Source: an uncultured Prevotella sp. (GTDB lineage Bacteria > Bacteroidota > Bacteroidia > Bacteroidales > Bacteroidaceae). From it: 64,000 nucleotides of DNA. The stretch is from NCBI GenBank assembly GCA_934204655.1, contig CAKPZJ010000010.1, positions 19,259 through 83,258 on the forward strand, in the 5' to 3' direction. The notes beneath the pieces were generated by a model. The model ran no database searches and was not told the DNA's origin. It saw nothing but the letters and a program-made list of their open reading frames with translations. Position 1 is the first letter of the stretch; each line of letters opens with the position of its first letter. A program made the position numbers and the translations under genes. This document shows positions 33,614 to 42,435 of this stretch, one piece after another.

Positions 33614-35377
33614 ATGTATAGAACTAAAACGTGTGGAGAACTGCGTCTGTCAGACGCTGGCACGCAGGTAACGCTGGCTGGCTGGGTGCAGAAAGTAAGA
33701 AAAATGGGCGGAATGACATTCGTTGACCTCCGCGACCGTTACGGCATTACACAGCTGGTGTTCAATGAGTCGGCTGATAAGGGCCTCTGTGACCAGGCTA
33801 ACCATCTGGGCCGCGAATACTGTATCCAGGTTAAGGGCCAGGTAAGCGAGCGCCAGAGCAAGAATGACAAGATAGCCACGGGCGACATAGAGATATTGGC
33901 TTCGGAACTGACAGTGCTGAGCCCCAGTGCCGTGCCTCCCTTTACGATAGAGGACAATACCGACGGCGGCGATGACCTCCGTATGAAATACCGTTATCTG
34001 GACCTACGCCGTAGCACCGTCCGCAAGAACCTGGAGCTGCGCCATCGCATGACGATACTCATCCGCAACTTCCTCGATGCCCGCCAGTTTATCGAAGTAG
34101 AGACTCCTATCCTGATAGGGTCTACTCCCGAGGGCGCGCGCGACTTCGTGGTACCCTCGCGCATGAATCCGGGACAGTTCTATGCCCTTCCGCAGAGTCC
34201 GCAGACCCTGAAGCAACTTCTGATGGTGGCTGGCTTTGACCGCTACTTCCAGATTGCCAAGTGTTTCCGTGACGAGGATTTGCGTGCTGACCGTCAGCCC
34301 GAGTTTACTCAGGTCGACTGCGAGATGAGCTTTGTCGACCAGGAGGATGTAATAGGCATCTTCGAGGATATGTGCCGTATGCTGTTCCGCGAAGTTCGAG
34401 GTGTAGAACTGCCGGCTAAGCTGCAGCAGATGACGTGGCAAGAAGCCATGAAGCGATTTGGCTCAGACAAACCCGATTTGCGGTTCGGCATGGAGTTCGT
34501 AGAGCTCAAGGACACTTTCGCAGGCAAGTCTGACTTCGCCGTGTTCAACGAGGCCGCCTACATAGGGGCCATCTGTGTGCCCGGATGCGCTGGCTATAGC
34601 CGCAAGCAGATAGATGAACTCACCGAGTTTGTCAAGAAACCGCAGATAGGTGCCAAGGGTCTGGTGTACATCAAGTATAATGCCGACGGAACCACCAAGA
34701 GCTCTATAGACAAGTTCTATGGTGCCGACGTACTGGCCGAGGTGAAGAAGCAGACCATGGCCAACGATGGCGACCTTGTCCTGATACTCAGCGGAAGTGC
34801 CGTGAACAAGACCCGGACGCAACTCTGCGCGCTCAGACTGGAGATGGCAGACAGGCTGGGCCTTCGCGACAAGAACAAGTTTGAGTGCCTGTGGATAGTA
34901 GACTTCCCCCTGTTCGAGTGGAGCGACGAGGAGCAGCGTCTCATGGCCACCCACCATCCCTTTACCATGCCCAATCCTGACGACATACCCTTGCTGGACG
35001 AGCACCCCGAACAAGTGCGCGCTAAAGCATACGACTTCGTGTGCAATGGTATCGAAGTGGGCGGTGGTTCACTCCGTATTCACGACTCTAACCTCCAGGA
35101 GAAGATGTTTAAGATACTCGGCTTCACCAAAGAGCGTGCCGAGGCTCAGTTTGGCTTCCTGATGAACGCCTTCAAGTACGGTGCACCACCTCACGCTGGC
35201 CTCGCCTTCGGTCTCGACCGCTTCGTGTCTATCATGGCAGGTCTTGACTCTATCCGCGACTGCATCGCCTTTCCCAAGAACAACTCCGGTCGCGACGTGA
35301 TGCTCGATGCACCCTCTGAGTTGGCGCCTAAACAGTTGGATGAGCTGCAAATAAAGGTTGACTTGCATCAAGCGTAG
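33614..35377 (+). CDS. aspS: Aspartyl-tRNA synthetase
   Basis: A 587-residue class II synthetase of the bacterial type. The N-terminal OB fold ([26 protein letters not shown]) binds the anticodon, the bacterial GAD insertion lies in the middle, and the class II motifs 2 ([16 protein letters not shown]) and 3 (GLAFGLDR) are near residues 215 and 530. It charges tRNA-Asp with aspartate; whether it also mischarges tRNA-Asn cannot be judged here. Single gene with a consensus promoter. Confidence 0.97.
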   Translation: MYRTKTCGELRLSDAGTQVTLAGWVQKVRKMGGMTFVDLRDRYGITQLVFNESADKGLCDQANHLGREYCIQVKGQVSERQSKNDKIATGDIEILASELTVLSPSAVPPFTIEDNTDGGDDLRMKYRYLDLRRSTVRKNLELRHRMTILIRNFLDARQFIEVETPILIGSTPEGARDFVVPSRMNPGQFYALPQSPQTLKQLLMVAGFDRYFQIAKCFRDEDLRADRQPEFTQVDCEMSFVDQEDVIGIFEDMCRMLFREVRGVELPAKLQQMTWQEAMKRFGSDKPDLRFGMEFVELKDTFAGKSDFAVFNEAAYIGAICVPGCAGYSRKQIDELTEFVKKPQIGAKGLVYIKYNADGTTKSSIDKFYGADVLAEVKKQTMANDGDLVLILSGSAVNKTRTQLCALRLEMADRLGLRDKNKFECLWIVDFPLFEWSDEEQRLMATHHPFTMPNPDDIPLLDEHPEQVRAKAYDFVCNGIEVGGGSLRIHDSNLQEKMFKILGFTKERAEAQFGFLMNAFKYGAPPHAGLAFGLDRFVSIMAGLDSIRDCIAFPKNNSGRDVMLDAPSELAPKQLDELQIKVDLHQA

Positions 35378-35427
35378 GCAGAAAACATTACAATTAGAAT
35401 GGGTTTTGTCATGTTTTTAATGAAATA

Positions 35428-35460
35428 TTTGGACATTTGTAAAATAAAGTGTTATCTTTG
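35428..35460 (+). promoter_or_regulatory. Promoter of the histone-like winged-helix gene
   Basis: TTTG (35428-35431), 21-base spacer, TATCTTTG (35453-35460), 60 bases before the start codon. Confidence 0.78.
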
Positions 35461-35519
35461 TATTGCAAATAACGCCGTATAGATAATGAGAGGCGGCAAA
35501 TATAAAAAATTACTAAACT

Positions 35520-35810
35520 ATGACAGAAAAGAATACAACAAAGGCAGCCGCAACTAAGAAGAGTACTGCCGCAAAGAAGACTGCCGCAAAGAAGACTGCT
35601 GTGAAGGGCAGTGTAGTGCTGAACGCTGAGAATGTAGGCTTCAAGGCTGGTGATGTGTATCAGGCTTTGGCCACGGCAGAGAAGCCGATGACGGTAGCCG
35701 AGATAGCCAAGAGCGCCAAGATAACCGAGGACGAGGTTCTGGTTGGCATGGGCTGGCTCTTCAAGGAAGGCAAGATTAAAGACGAGGATGACAAGGTCGT
35801 TCTTGCTTAA
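35520..35810 (+). CDS. Small winged-helix protein with a histone-H1-like basic tail
   Basis: A 96-residue protein. Residues 1-30 are rich in Lys, Ala and Thr (TKKSTAAKKTAAKKTAVKGS), like the tails of histone H1 and of some bacterial HU proteins. Residues about 38-96 resemble a winged helix-turn-helix (FKAGDVYQALATAEKPMTVAEIAKSAKITEDEV). It is probably a nucleoid-associated or general DNA-binding protein. It has its own strong promoter and terminator, which fits an abundant protein. DNA binding is inferred from composition and fold. Confidence 0.8.
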   Translation: MTEKNTTKAAATKKSTAAKKTAAKKTAVKGSVVLNAENVGFKAGDVYQALATAEKPMTVAEIAKSAKITEDEVLVGMGWLFKEGKIKDEDDKVVLA

Positions 35811-35828
35811 ATAAGAAAAAGATGAGGA

Positions 35829-35865
35829 GGGTCGCATCCGGCTGATACGGATGTGACCCTTTTTT
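35829..35865 (+). terminator. Terminator of the winged-helix gene
   Basis: GGGTCGCATCCG pairs with CGGATGTGACCC (one G-T) around a 7-base loop, followed by TTTTTT. Confidence 0.9.
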
Positions 35866-35880
35866 ATATCTGTTATCACC

Positions 35881-36210
35881 GTGAATTACGAGAACGAGAT
35901 TTTTAACGCCCTGCAGGCTGCGGGCCCTGAGGGAGCATCGGTAAAGGATATAGCCAGGTATGTGTACAATGCCTGCAACTCCTTTTTTATACCCTTGGAC
36001 TATGGCGACGTACACCGCTATGTCTCGGCTTATCTCGTCCGTAATGCCAGGCGGCCCGGCTCATTGATAGAGAGCACTGGGGCACGTGGCCGCTATCGCC
36101 TCAACCTCAGTTCGCCCAAGACTCAGCAGCTCATGCTCATTTTTGGCGATTACGACACCGAGGAGAGCCCCCAGGAGCCCAGCGAGGACGGCTCGCTCTC
36201 CCTGTTCTAA
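35881..36210 (+). CDS. Small putative winged-helix protein
   Basis: A 109-residue protein that starts at GTG (35881-35883), the only plausible start in the frame. Residues 1-75 (NEIFNALQAAGPEGASVKDIARYVYNA, then LIESTGARGRYRL) have the look of a winged helix of the HARE-HTH or H1/H5 type, and the C-terminal 25 residues are acidic (DTEESPQEPSEDGS). It begins 16 bases after the terminator of the preceding gene, so it may depend on read-through or on an unseen promoter. I do not recognise a named family. Confidence 0.7.
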   Translation: MNYENEIFNALQAAGPEGASVKDIARYVYNACNSFFIPLDYGDVHRYVSAYLVRNARRPGSLIESTGARGRYRLNLSSPKTQQLMLIFGDYDTEESPQEPSEDGSLSLF

Positions 36211-36251
36211 ATTTATTCCCGTTTTTGTGCTTTACTTTGAAATAAAATTCA

Positions 36252-36259
36252 TACATTTG
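36252..36259 (+). promoter_or_regulatory. -7 box of the mannose-1-phosphate guanylyltransferase gene
   Basis: TACATTTG, 24 bases before the start codon; -33 box not clear. Confidence 0.65.
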
Positions 36260-36283
36260 TAGTTCACATTAACGAACTATACA

Positions 36284-37351
36284 ATGACTAAGAGTAACAA
36301 CCATCTTGTGATAATGGCCGGTGGGGTAGGGAGCCGCTTCTGGCCGATGAGTACGGCTGACCGCCCTAAGCAGTTTATCGATGTCCTTGGTGTGGGCAAG
36401 TCTCTGCTGCAACTCACTTATCAGCGTTTTGGCGATTTCTGTCCATTGGACAACGTCTGGGTTGTGACTAATAAGAAATATGTGGCCCTGGTGCACGAGC
36501 AGTTGCCTGACATTCCGGCCGAAAACATCCTTCAGGAACCTTGCCGGCGTAACACGGCTCCCTGTATAGCCTACGTTAGCTGGCGTATTAAGGCCCGCGA
36601 CCCCAAGGCCAACGTGGTGGTGACTCCCAGTGACCACATAGTGACCGATGAGACCGAGTTCAGACGTATCATCGGTCTCTGCATGGACTTCACGGAAGAC
36701 TCTGATGCCATAGTGACCCTTGGCATGAAGCCCAACCGCCCCGAGACGGGCTACGGGTATATCAAGGCTGACCTGTCTATGAGCTCGCTCCGTCAGAAGG
36801 AAATCTTCAGGGTTGACAAGTTTAAGGAGAAACCCGACTATGATACCGCCAAGGAGTATATCAAGGACAGCAGCTACTTCTGGAACGCCGGCATCTTTAT
36901 CTGGAGTGTCAGCACCATCGTCAATGCGTTTCGCGTGTATCAGCCTGCCATCGCCAAGATATTCGAGAACCTCACCCCCGTCTACGGAACGGCCGAGGAG
37001 CAGGCGCGCATAGACGCGGTATATCCCGAGTGCGAGAATATATCGGTCGATTACGCCATTATGGAGCGCGTCGAGGAGATATTTGTCTGCCCGGCTGACT
37101 TCGGCTGGAGCGACCTTGGCACCTGGGGGAGCCTTCAGATGCAGACCAAGCGTGACCTGTATGGCAACAGTCTTATCGGCCATAATATACAGATGTATGA
37201 GAGCCACAACTGCATAGTCCATACCTTGCAGCAGAAGCAAGTGGTCATCCAGGGACTGGATAACTACATAGTGGCCGAGAAAGACGGCATATTACTTATC
37301 TGCAAGTTAGAGGAAGAACAGCGCATCAAGCAGTTCAGCGGCGAGGGATAA
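36284..37351 (+). CDS. manC: Mannose-1-phosphate guanylyltransferase
   Basis: A 355-residue nucleotidyltransferase. The N-terminal signature VIMAGGVGSRFWPMSTADRPKQF (residues about 9-30) is that of GDP-mannose pyrophosphorylases, and EKP in KFKEKPDYDTA and WNAGIFIW are also typical. It makes GDP-mannose from mannose 1-phosphate and GTP for surface glycans. It lacks the isomerase domain of the bifunctional enzymes, as its length shows. Single gene, ended by a long hairpin. Confidence 0.92.
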   Translation: MTKSNNHLVIMAGGVGSRFWPMSTADRPKQFIDVLGVGKSLLQLTYQRFGDFCPLDNVWVVTNKKYVALVHEQLPDIPAENILQEPCRRNTAPCIAYVSWRIKARDPKANVVVTPSDHIVTDETEFRRIIGLCMDFTEDSDAIVTLGMKPNRPETGYGYIKADLSMSSLRQKEIFRVDKFKEKPDYDTAKEYIKDSSYFWNAGIFIWSVSTIVNAFRVYQPAIAKIFENLTPVYGTAEEQARIDAVYPECENISVDYAIMERVEEIFVCPADFGWSDLGTWGSLQMQTKRDLYGNSLIGHNIQMYESHNCIVHTLQQKQVVIQGLDNYIVAEKDGILLICKLEEEQRIKQFSGEG

Positions 37352-37375
37352 TCGCCGATAGGCTGCCCGTTATAC

Positions 37376-37429
37376 CAGAACATCCATCTGTAACCGCCCC
37401 GTGTGAGCTGTTTACAGATGGATGTTCTG
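37376..37429. terminator. Long convergent terminator
   Basis: CAGAACATCCATCTGTAA (37376-37393) is an exact inverted repeat of TTACAGATGGATGTTCTG (37412-37429). It lies between convergent manC and dedA genes. A second hairpin, GGTGTCCAGGGG with CCCCTAGACACC (37443-37470), follows just before the dedA stop. Confidence 0.8.
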
Positions 37430-37485
37430 TTTGTATCTGCATGGTGTCCAGGGGACTACCCCTAGACACCGCGTATGTCTTGGGG

Positions 37486-38112
37486 TTACTTCTTGCGCTT
37501 GCCCAAGAGCCACTTGACCCCAAAGTAGATGACGGCCAGGCCGACAAGGGCCACAAGGCCTATCTTGATGTACTCGCCATACTCCATAATCTTGTCGTTG
37601 AGCTGATTCTCGGGCACGATGGTGTGAAGGTACCAGCCGAGCAGGGCCAGGATGCAGTTCCACAGGCCGGCACCGAGCGTGGTATACAGGATAAATTTCC
37701 AGAACTTCATCTTGGACAAGCCGGCAGGGATAGAGATGAGGTGGCGGATGCCCGGAAGCAGGCGGCCGGTAAGGGTGGCTACCACCCCATGGTCATTAAA
37801 GAACTGCTCGCTCTTTTCTACCTTCTGCTGATTGAGCAGGCACATACGGCCCCACTTGCTGTTGGCAAAACGGTAGATGATGGGTCGCCCGAGATAGTAG
37901 CCGGCCAGATAGTTGATGGTGGCTCCGCAGTCGGCACCCAGCGTGGCAAACAGGATGACCAGGAATACGTTGAGATTGCCCCCTGCGGCGTGGTAGGCAG
38001 CAGGCGACACGACCAGTTCGGACGGAACGGGGATAACAGTGCTTTCCAATAGCATCAGAAAGAAAATCGTGGCGTAATTCAGATTTCCTAATAGGGTTGA
38101 TAACCAGTTCAT
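37486..38112 (-). CDS. DedA-family membrane protein
   Basis: A 208-residue membrane protein with four to five hydrophobic helices. The family motifs are visible: the proline/serine-rich re-entrant region ESTVIPVPSELVVSPAAYHA, the acidic residues in FATLGADCGATINYLAGYYLG, and RLLPGIRHLISIPAGLSKM. DedA proteins are now linked to flipping of undecaprenyl phosphate or phospholipids across the inner membrane. Its start overlaps the end of the TPR protein gene (ATGA), third in the glnS operon. Confidence 0.9.
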   Translation of the reverse strand: MNWLSTLLGNLNYATIFFLMLLESTVIPVPSELVVSPAAYHAAGGNLNVFLVILFATLGADCGATINYLAGYYLGRPIIYRFANSKWGRMCLLNQQKVEKSEQFFNDHGVVATLTGRLLPGIRHLISIPAGLSKMKFWKFILYTTLGAGLWNCILALLGWYLHTIVPENQLNDKIMEYGEYIKIGLVALVGLAVIYFGVKWLLGKRKK

Positions 38113-39542
38113 TTTCTAAATTTTTCTTTTAAGTATTCAAAATAGTGATGTGGGTTAATATCGTTGGTGAGGGCCTCGGCAAATACCATGGCCACCTCCT
38201 GGGGATTGACACGGCACGCGGTGTCGAGCGCCTTGACAAATTCATCGTAGGAGCCGAGCTGTAGACAGCACGAGGCATAATAGGCCCACCCGTCGACTGA
38301 CTCTGTGGCCGGGCGGCTGGTGGTTACCCGCTTGAAGATGTCGTAGGCAAGCATGGTGTAACCATTGTCGTAAGCCGCCACCCCTATCTGCCGCTCTGTG
38401 TCTATCGGGACATCCGAGCGGCTTACGGCCTCGTCAAACCAGGCCGTGGCCCGTTCATAGTGGTTGTTCTCTAAGCACACATAGCCCCTCAGTACGCACA
38501 GCTCGGCAGCATTGGCCCCGTCCAGGGCCCCTAACTGGTCCAGGATGACCATGGCCTCGTCCTCGTGGCCCTGTGCCGAGCGTATCAGACATAACTGCTT
38601 GCCTATCTCTATCTGCATATAGCTGTTGCCCGATGCTAACTGCATGGCCCGCTGGTAGTGGGCGAGGGCTGGCTCTAACTTCCCTAAACGTACCAGCGCC
38701 GACCCTACCATGGTTTCGCCGTTAGGGTCATTGGGGCGCAATTTCTGGTACCGCTGGTAGTAGTCGAGCGCCTGCTCTAACTTGCCCATGGTAAACAGGC
38801 AGTTGCCCTTGTCCATGATGGCCTCGTCGCATAGCGGGTCTATGGCTATGGCGAACTCGCTGCTCTGCAGCGCCTCGCTCACCTGGCCCTCCATGAACTG
38901 GGCCGAGGCCAACTGTGTCCAGTAAAACACCGAGTAGGGATGTTCCTCGACCAGCGGTTCCAATAGTTGTTCGGCCTGAGCATACTCGCCACGGAGGGCA
39001 TAGACCCGCGCCATGACCTCTCGGTAGTCCTGGCTGTCCTTGCGGCCGGTATAACCTATCCATTTCTCGGCCAGCTGGTCAGCATTATAGTCTACCAGCA
39101 GGCTCGCCACATCATAGATATAGTCGGCCCGGTCGTCGCTGTCTATTTCCTGAAAGTGCTGATACAGATAGCTGTCGGCCTGAGCATCCTGGCCCCGGTA
39201 GAGCATTATTTCGGCGATAAGATAATAGTAGTCAAAGTCGGTCTTGTCGTCTATCAGCTGGGCGTAGCGCTCGGCTTCCTGCGGGTTGTCCTCGCGCAGC
39301 AAGGCGTAACGTGCCCGGAATAAGAGGGGAGTAGCTGTGCCCGGAAAAGTGCTGATGGCACGGTCCACGGCATGGAGAGCCTGGTCGGTGTCGCCATGGT
39401 CCTGATAATATTCAGCAATGTTAGTCAGCTCGTCGGGCTCAAAATAAGAGGGTTCGCCCGAACAGGTATCTTGCTCATACCTGTTCAGGAGAACCTTGAA
39501 CTCATTACTGCGAAAATATTGCTCGTTAGAGTACTCTGTCAT
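38109..39542 (-). CDS. Tetratricopeptide repeat protein
   Basis: A 477-residue protein made largely of TPR helices, for example DTDQALHAVDRAISTFPG, QVSEALQSSEFAIAIDP and KLEQALDYYQRYQKLRPNDP. It has no signal peptide or membrane helix, so it should be a cytoplasmic scaffold for protein contacts. The first residues (TEYSNEQYFRSNEFKVLLNRYE) are typical of a Bacteroidales TPR group. It starts on the base next to the glnS stop codon and overlaps dedA by 4 bases. Partner unknown. Confidence 0.88.
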   Translation of the reverse strand: MTEYSNEQYFRSNEFKVLLNRYEQDTCSGEPSYFEPDELTNIAEYYQDHGDTDQALHAVDRAISTFPGTATPLLFRARYALLREDNPQEAERYAQLIDDKTDFDYYYLIAEIMLYRGQDAQADSYLYQHFQEIDSDDRADYIYDVASLLVDYNADQLAEKWIGYTGRKDSQDYREVMARVYALRGEYAQAEQLLEPLVEEHPYSVFYWTQLASAQFMEGQVSEALQSSEFAIAIDPLCDEAIMDKGNCLFTMGKLEQALDYYQRYQKLRPNDPNGETMVGSALVRLGKLEPALAHYQRAMQLASGNSYMQIEIGKQLCLIRSAQGHEDEAMVILDQLGALDGANAAELCVLRGYVCLENNHYERATAWFDEAVSRSDVPIDTERQIGVAAYDNGYTMLAYDIFKRVTTSRPATESVDGWAYYASCCLQLGSYDEFVKALDTACRVNPQEVAMVFAEALTNDINPHHYFEYLKEKFRK

Positions 39543-41261
39543 TTACTTTTTGTTCTGTTTAGCCCAAGCGTCTTTCAGGCCAACAGTCTTATTGAATACG
39601 GGATGCTCGGGCGTGCTGTCGGGGTCGGCCATAAAGTAGCCGATACGCTGGAACTGCAGATACTGGCCAGCCTGCTTGGTGGCGGCATAGTCCTCGATGT
39701 AACAGTTGGTACGTACGCGGAGCGAGTCGGGGTTGAGCAGCTCGTGGAAGTCGCGCTCATCGGCCGATGGGTTCTCTACGAAGAAGAGGCGGTCGTACTC
39801 GCGCACCTCGGCCTGCTTGCAGTGGTCGGCGCTCACCCAGTGCAGGGTGCCCTTGACCTTTCGGTTGGCCCCCTCGAGTCCACTCTTGCTCTGCGGGTCG
39901 TATTCGGCGTATATCTCAGTAACGTTGCCCTCGGCATCCTTGGCACAGCCCGTACACTTCACGATGTAGGCGTTCTTCAGGCGTACCTCCTTGCCCGGGG
40001 TCATGCGGAAGAACTTCTTAGGAGCATCCTCCATGAAGTCGTCGCGCTCTATCCATAGGTTCTTGGTAAACACGATAGAGTGGGTGCCGCCCTCGGCGTT
40101 CTCCGGGTTGTTCACCGCCTCCATTTCTTCCTCCATTCCGTCTGGATAGTTGGTTATTATCAGCTTTACTGGGTTCAGCACGGCCGATACACGGCACGCC
40201 TTCTTGTTCAGGTCGTCGCGTACGGCGGCCTCAAGCAGTGCCACATCGTTGAGGGCGTCAAACTTGGTGTAGCCGATGGAGTCGATAAAGTTGCGGATGC
40301 TCTCAGGCGAGTAGCCGCGACGGCGCATACCACAGAGGGTGGGCATGCGGGGGTCGTCCCAGCCGTTAACCAGGTGCTCATCGACCAGGGTGTGCAACTT
40401 GCGCTTGCTCATTACCGTATAGGTGAGGTTCAGCCGGTTGAACTCTATCTGTCGGGGACGGTTATCGTGCAGGTTGTCGGCTGTGCCGTCCATCTCCTTG
40501 AGAAAATCAATGAACTTATCGTACAGCGGACGGTGCGGCACAAACTCCAGTGTACATATTGAGTGAGTTACTCCTTCGAAGTAATCGCTCTGTCCATGAG
40601 CAAAGTCGTACATGGGGTAGCAGTGCCACTGCGTGCCAGTACGATGGTGGGGCGTATGGATGATGCGGTACATGATGGGGTCGCGGAAGTGCATGTTGGG
40701 GTTGGCCATGTCTAACTTGGCGCGCAGCACCATGCTGCCCTCGGCCACCTCGGCGGTATTCATCTGCTCGAAGAGCCGCAGGTTCTCCTCTACGGGACGG
40801 TCCCTGTACGGACTGGCCACGCCCGGAGTGGTCGGGGTGCCCTTCTGAGCGGCTATCTGCTCCGAGGTCTGCTCGTCTACGTAAGCCATGCCCCTCTTTA
40901 TCATCCAGATGGCAAAGTCCCACAGTTTCTGGAAGTAGTCCGAGGCATAATAGATGTTGCCCCACTTGAAGCCCAGCCACTCGATGTCGTGCAGGATGTT
41001 CTCTACATACTCCGTATTCTCCTTGCTGGGGTTGGTGTCGTCAAAGCGGAGGTTGCAGACACCGTTATATTTTTCGGCAACGCCGAAGTCCATGCAGATG
41101 GCTTTGGCATGGCCGATGTGCAGGTAGCCATTAGGCTCTGGGGGGAAGCGAGTCTGTATGCGCCCGCCGTTCTTACCCTCAGCCAGGTCCTGTTCTACCA
41201 GTTGCTCTACGAAGCTAATGCTTTTTTTCTCTTCTACTATGTTCTCTTCTTTCGTTGCCAT
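39543..41261 (-). CDS. glnS: Glutaminyl-tRNA synthetase
   Basis: A 572-residue class I synthetase. The HIGH motif is in PPEPNGYLHIGHAKAI (residues about 41-56) and the KMSKS-like motif is VMSKRKL near 282. Two beta-barrel anticodon-binding domains follow from about 350. It charges tRNA-Gln directly, so this organism does not need the amidotransferase route for Gln. It is the first gene of glnS-TPR-dedA and has a consensus promoter (41351-41381). The leader has an interrupted hairpin with GCCTGGGAA near 41306. Confidence 0.97.
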   Translation of the reverse strand: MATKEENIVEEKKSISFVEQLVEQDLAEGKNGGRIQTRFPPEPNGYLHIGHAKAICMDFGVAEKYNGVCNLRFDDTNPSKENTEYVENILHDIEWLGFKWGNIYYASDYFQKLWDFAIWMIKRGMAYVDEQTSEQIAAQKGTPTTPGVASPYRDRPVEENLRLFEQMNTAEVAEGSMVLRAKLDMANPNMHFRDPIMYRIIHTPHHRTGTQWHCYPMYDFAHGQSDYFEGVTHSICTLEFVPHRPLYDKFIDFLKEMDGTADNLHDNRPRQIEFNRLNLTYTVMSKRKLHTLVDEHLVNGWDDPRMPTLCGMRRRGYSPESIRNFIDSIGYTKFDALNDVALLEAAVRDDLNKKACRVSAVLNPVKLIITNYPDGMEEEMEAVNNPENAEGGTHSIVFTKNLWIERDDFMEDAPKKFFRMTPGKEVRLKNAYIVKCTGCAKDAEGNVTEIYAEYDPQSKSGLEGANRKVKGTLHWVSADHCKQAEVREYDRLFFVENPSADERDFHELLNPDSLRVRTNCYIEDYAATKQAGQYLQFQRIGYFMADPDSTPEHPVFNKTVGLKDAWAKQNKK

Positions 41262-41350
41262 GATGGTACTTGTTTATTTTAGTGCTATAATGATAGGAAC
41301 CCTGGGCCTGGGAATGGTTCCCCCAGGCACCAATAGGCCACTTGATACTG

Positions 41351-41381
41351 CAAAGGTAGTGCAAGCCGAAGACACTACAAA
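41351..41381 (-). promoter_or_regulatory. glnS promoter
   Basis: Minus strand TTTG (41378-41381), 19-base spacer, TACCTTTG (41351-41358), about 90 bases before the start codon. Confidence 0.87.
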
Positions 41382-41440
41382 GAAAAAACTCAGTTTTTTT
41401 GCTTAGTAGTGCTGATAAGCAGCCCATTTCGCCCCTCGGA

Positions 41441-41989
41441 CTACCGGGCCCACACCACGTTGCCCTCTTTGCGGGGCGAGCGTGGCTTCAGAGCGTCGGG
41501 AGCAGCGTAGCCCAGTATGCAGAAGGCTATGCCCTCGTACTCGCCCTCGATGCCCAACTCGCGCAGGATGTTCCGCCCCTCTTCGGAGTCGAAGGTCTCC
41601 TTGGCGCGATGTATCCAGCACGAGCCGAGACCCAGGCTGTGGGCGGCCAGCATCATGTTCTCCATGACCAGGGAACCGTCGTACACGCGGGTGCCCACTT
41701 GCTTGTCGGCCAGCACTACGAGGACCACCGGGGCACCGTAGAAAGGGTCGCCGTGGCCCGAACTGGTTTCGAGTTTTTTGCCGGTAATTATCTCCAGGTT
41801 GATGCGGCTCAGCCGGTCTCTGTGCTCGCGGTTGGTTACGGCTATAATCATGGCCGACTGCTTATTCATGCCCGATGGAGCGTAGGTTCCGGCTTCGACA
41901 ACTTGTTTAATCAGTTCATCGGAAACCATTCTGTCTGTGTACTTTTTCACACTTCTGCGTGTAAGGATAGTCTTCATTGTCTCATTCAT
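41441..41989 (-). CDS. Nitroreductase-family oxidoreductase
   Basis: A 182-residue FMN-dependent nitroreductase-like protein. The family start TILTRRSVKKYTD, the FMN-contact segment APSGMNKQSAMIIAV, ENMMLAAHSLGLGSCWI near residue 122-138 and a final basic tail are all present. Members reduce nitro compounds, quinones or flavins with NAD(P)H; the natural substrate is unknown. ATG at 41987-41989 is chosen; the frame is open upstream but that part is low in family similarity and runs into the repeat region. Confidence 0.88.
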   Translation of the reverse strand: MNETMKTILTRRSVKKYTDRMVSDELIKQVVEAGTYAPSGMNKQSAMIIAVTNREHRDRLSRINLEIITGKKLETSSGHGDPFYGAPVVLVVLADKQVGTRVYDGSLVMENMMLAAHSLGLGSCWIHRAKETFDSEEGRNILRELGIEGEYEGIAFCILGYAAPDALKPRSPRKEGNVVWAR

Positions 41990-42049
41990 AATCGTTCGTA
42001 TTTTGATGCGTGTTATGGGTCTTGTATAGAGTCGCGTCCAATGCGTGGC

Positions 42050-42435
42050 CACGTCCATTCGGGGTTTGGGGAGCCAGCTTTGTTTGAAAAGTAAAAAGAT
42101 AAAAAAGCAAAAAGGTAAAAAGGGGTGGATCCGTGGTTGCCCTGACAAAAGGAAAAACAGCTTCTAAATTTGTGGAGGCCGACCTTTTCAATCGTGGGAG
42201 CCACCTTTAGCGCGCTGGGAGCCGTCTTTAGAAAGTTAAAGACCGGTCTTTCCATTTCCTGCGAAATTCATAGGAGTATTGGCGACCTGCACCAGCGTAC
42301 AGGGAATGTTTCTTACCTTTTTACCTTTTATATTTTTATCATCCAAAGATTGTCGCAACAGGGTAGGGAAGTACGAAAAAGTCCCCGTCTTAACCTCCAC
42401 GGTGCAGACAGGGACTCTCTGTACTTATATATCCA
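42050..42435. repeat. Intergenic repeat region, copy B
   Basis: No gene seen. An A-rich tract with GTAAAAAG words at 42089-42122 is followed by the modular repeat copy B (42175-42252: GGCCGACC, GTGGGAGCCACCTTTA, CTGGGAGCCGTCTTTA and AAAGACCGGTCTTT). Then comes CACCAGCGTACAGG (42290), also found with one change near copy A (23759), and a second TTTTTACC tract (42314-42340). Confidence 0.8.

Noticed and set aside
33319..33621. A 100-codon frame with 7-residue repeats (LRMCIGC, FGMCILS)
   Set aside because: The repeats arise from 21-bp DNA units, the frame passes through the aspS promoter and start; noted as a DNA repeat instead.
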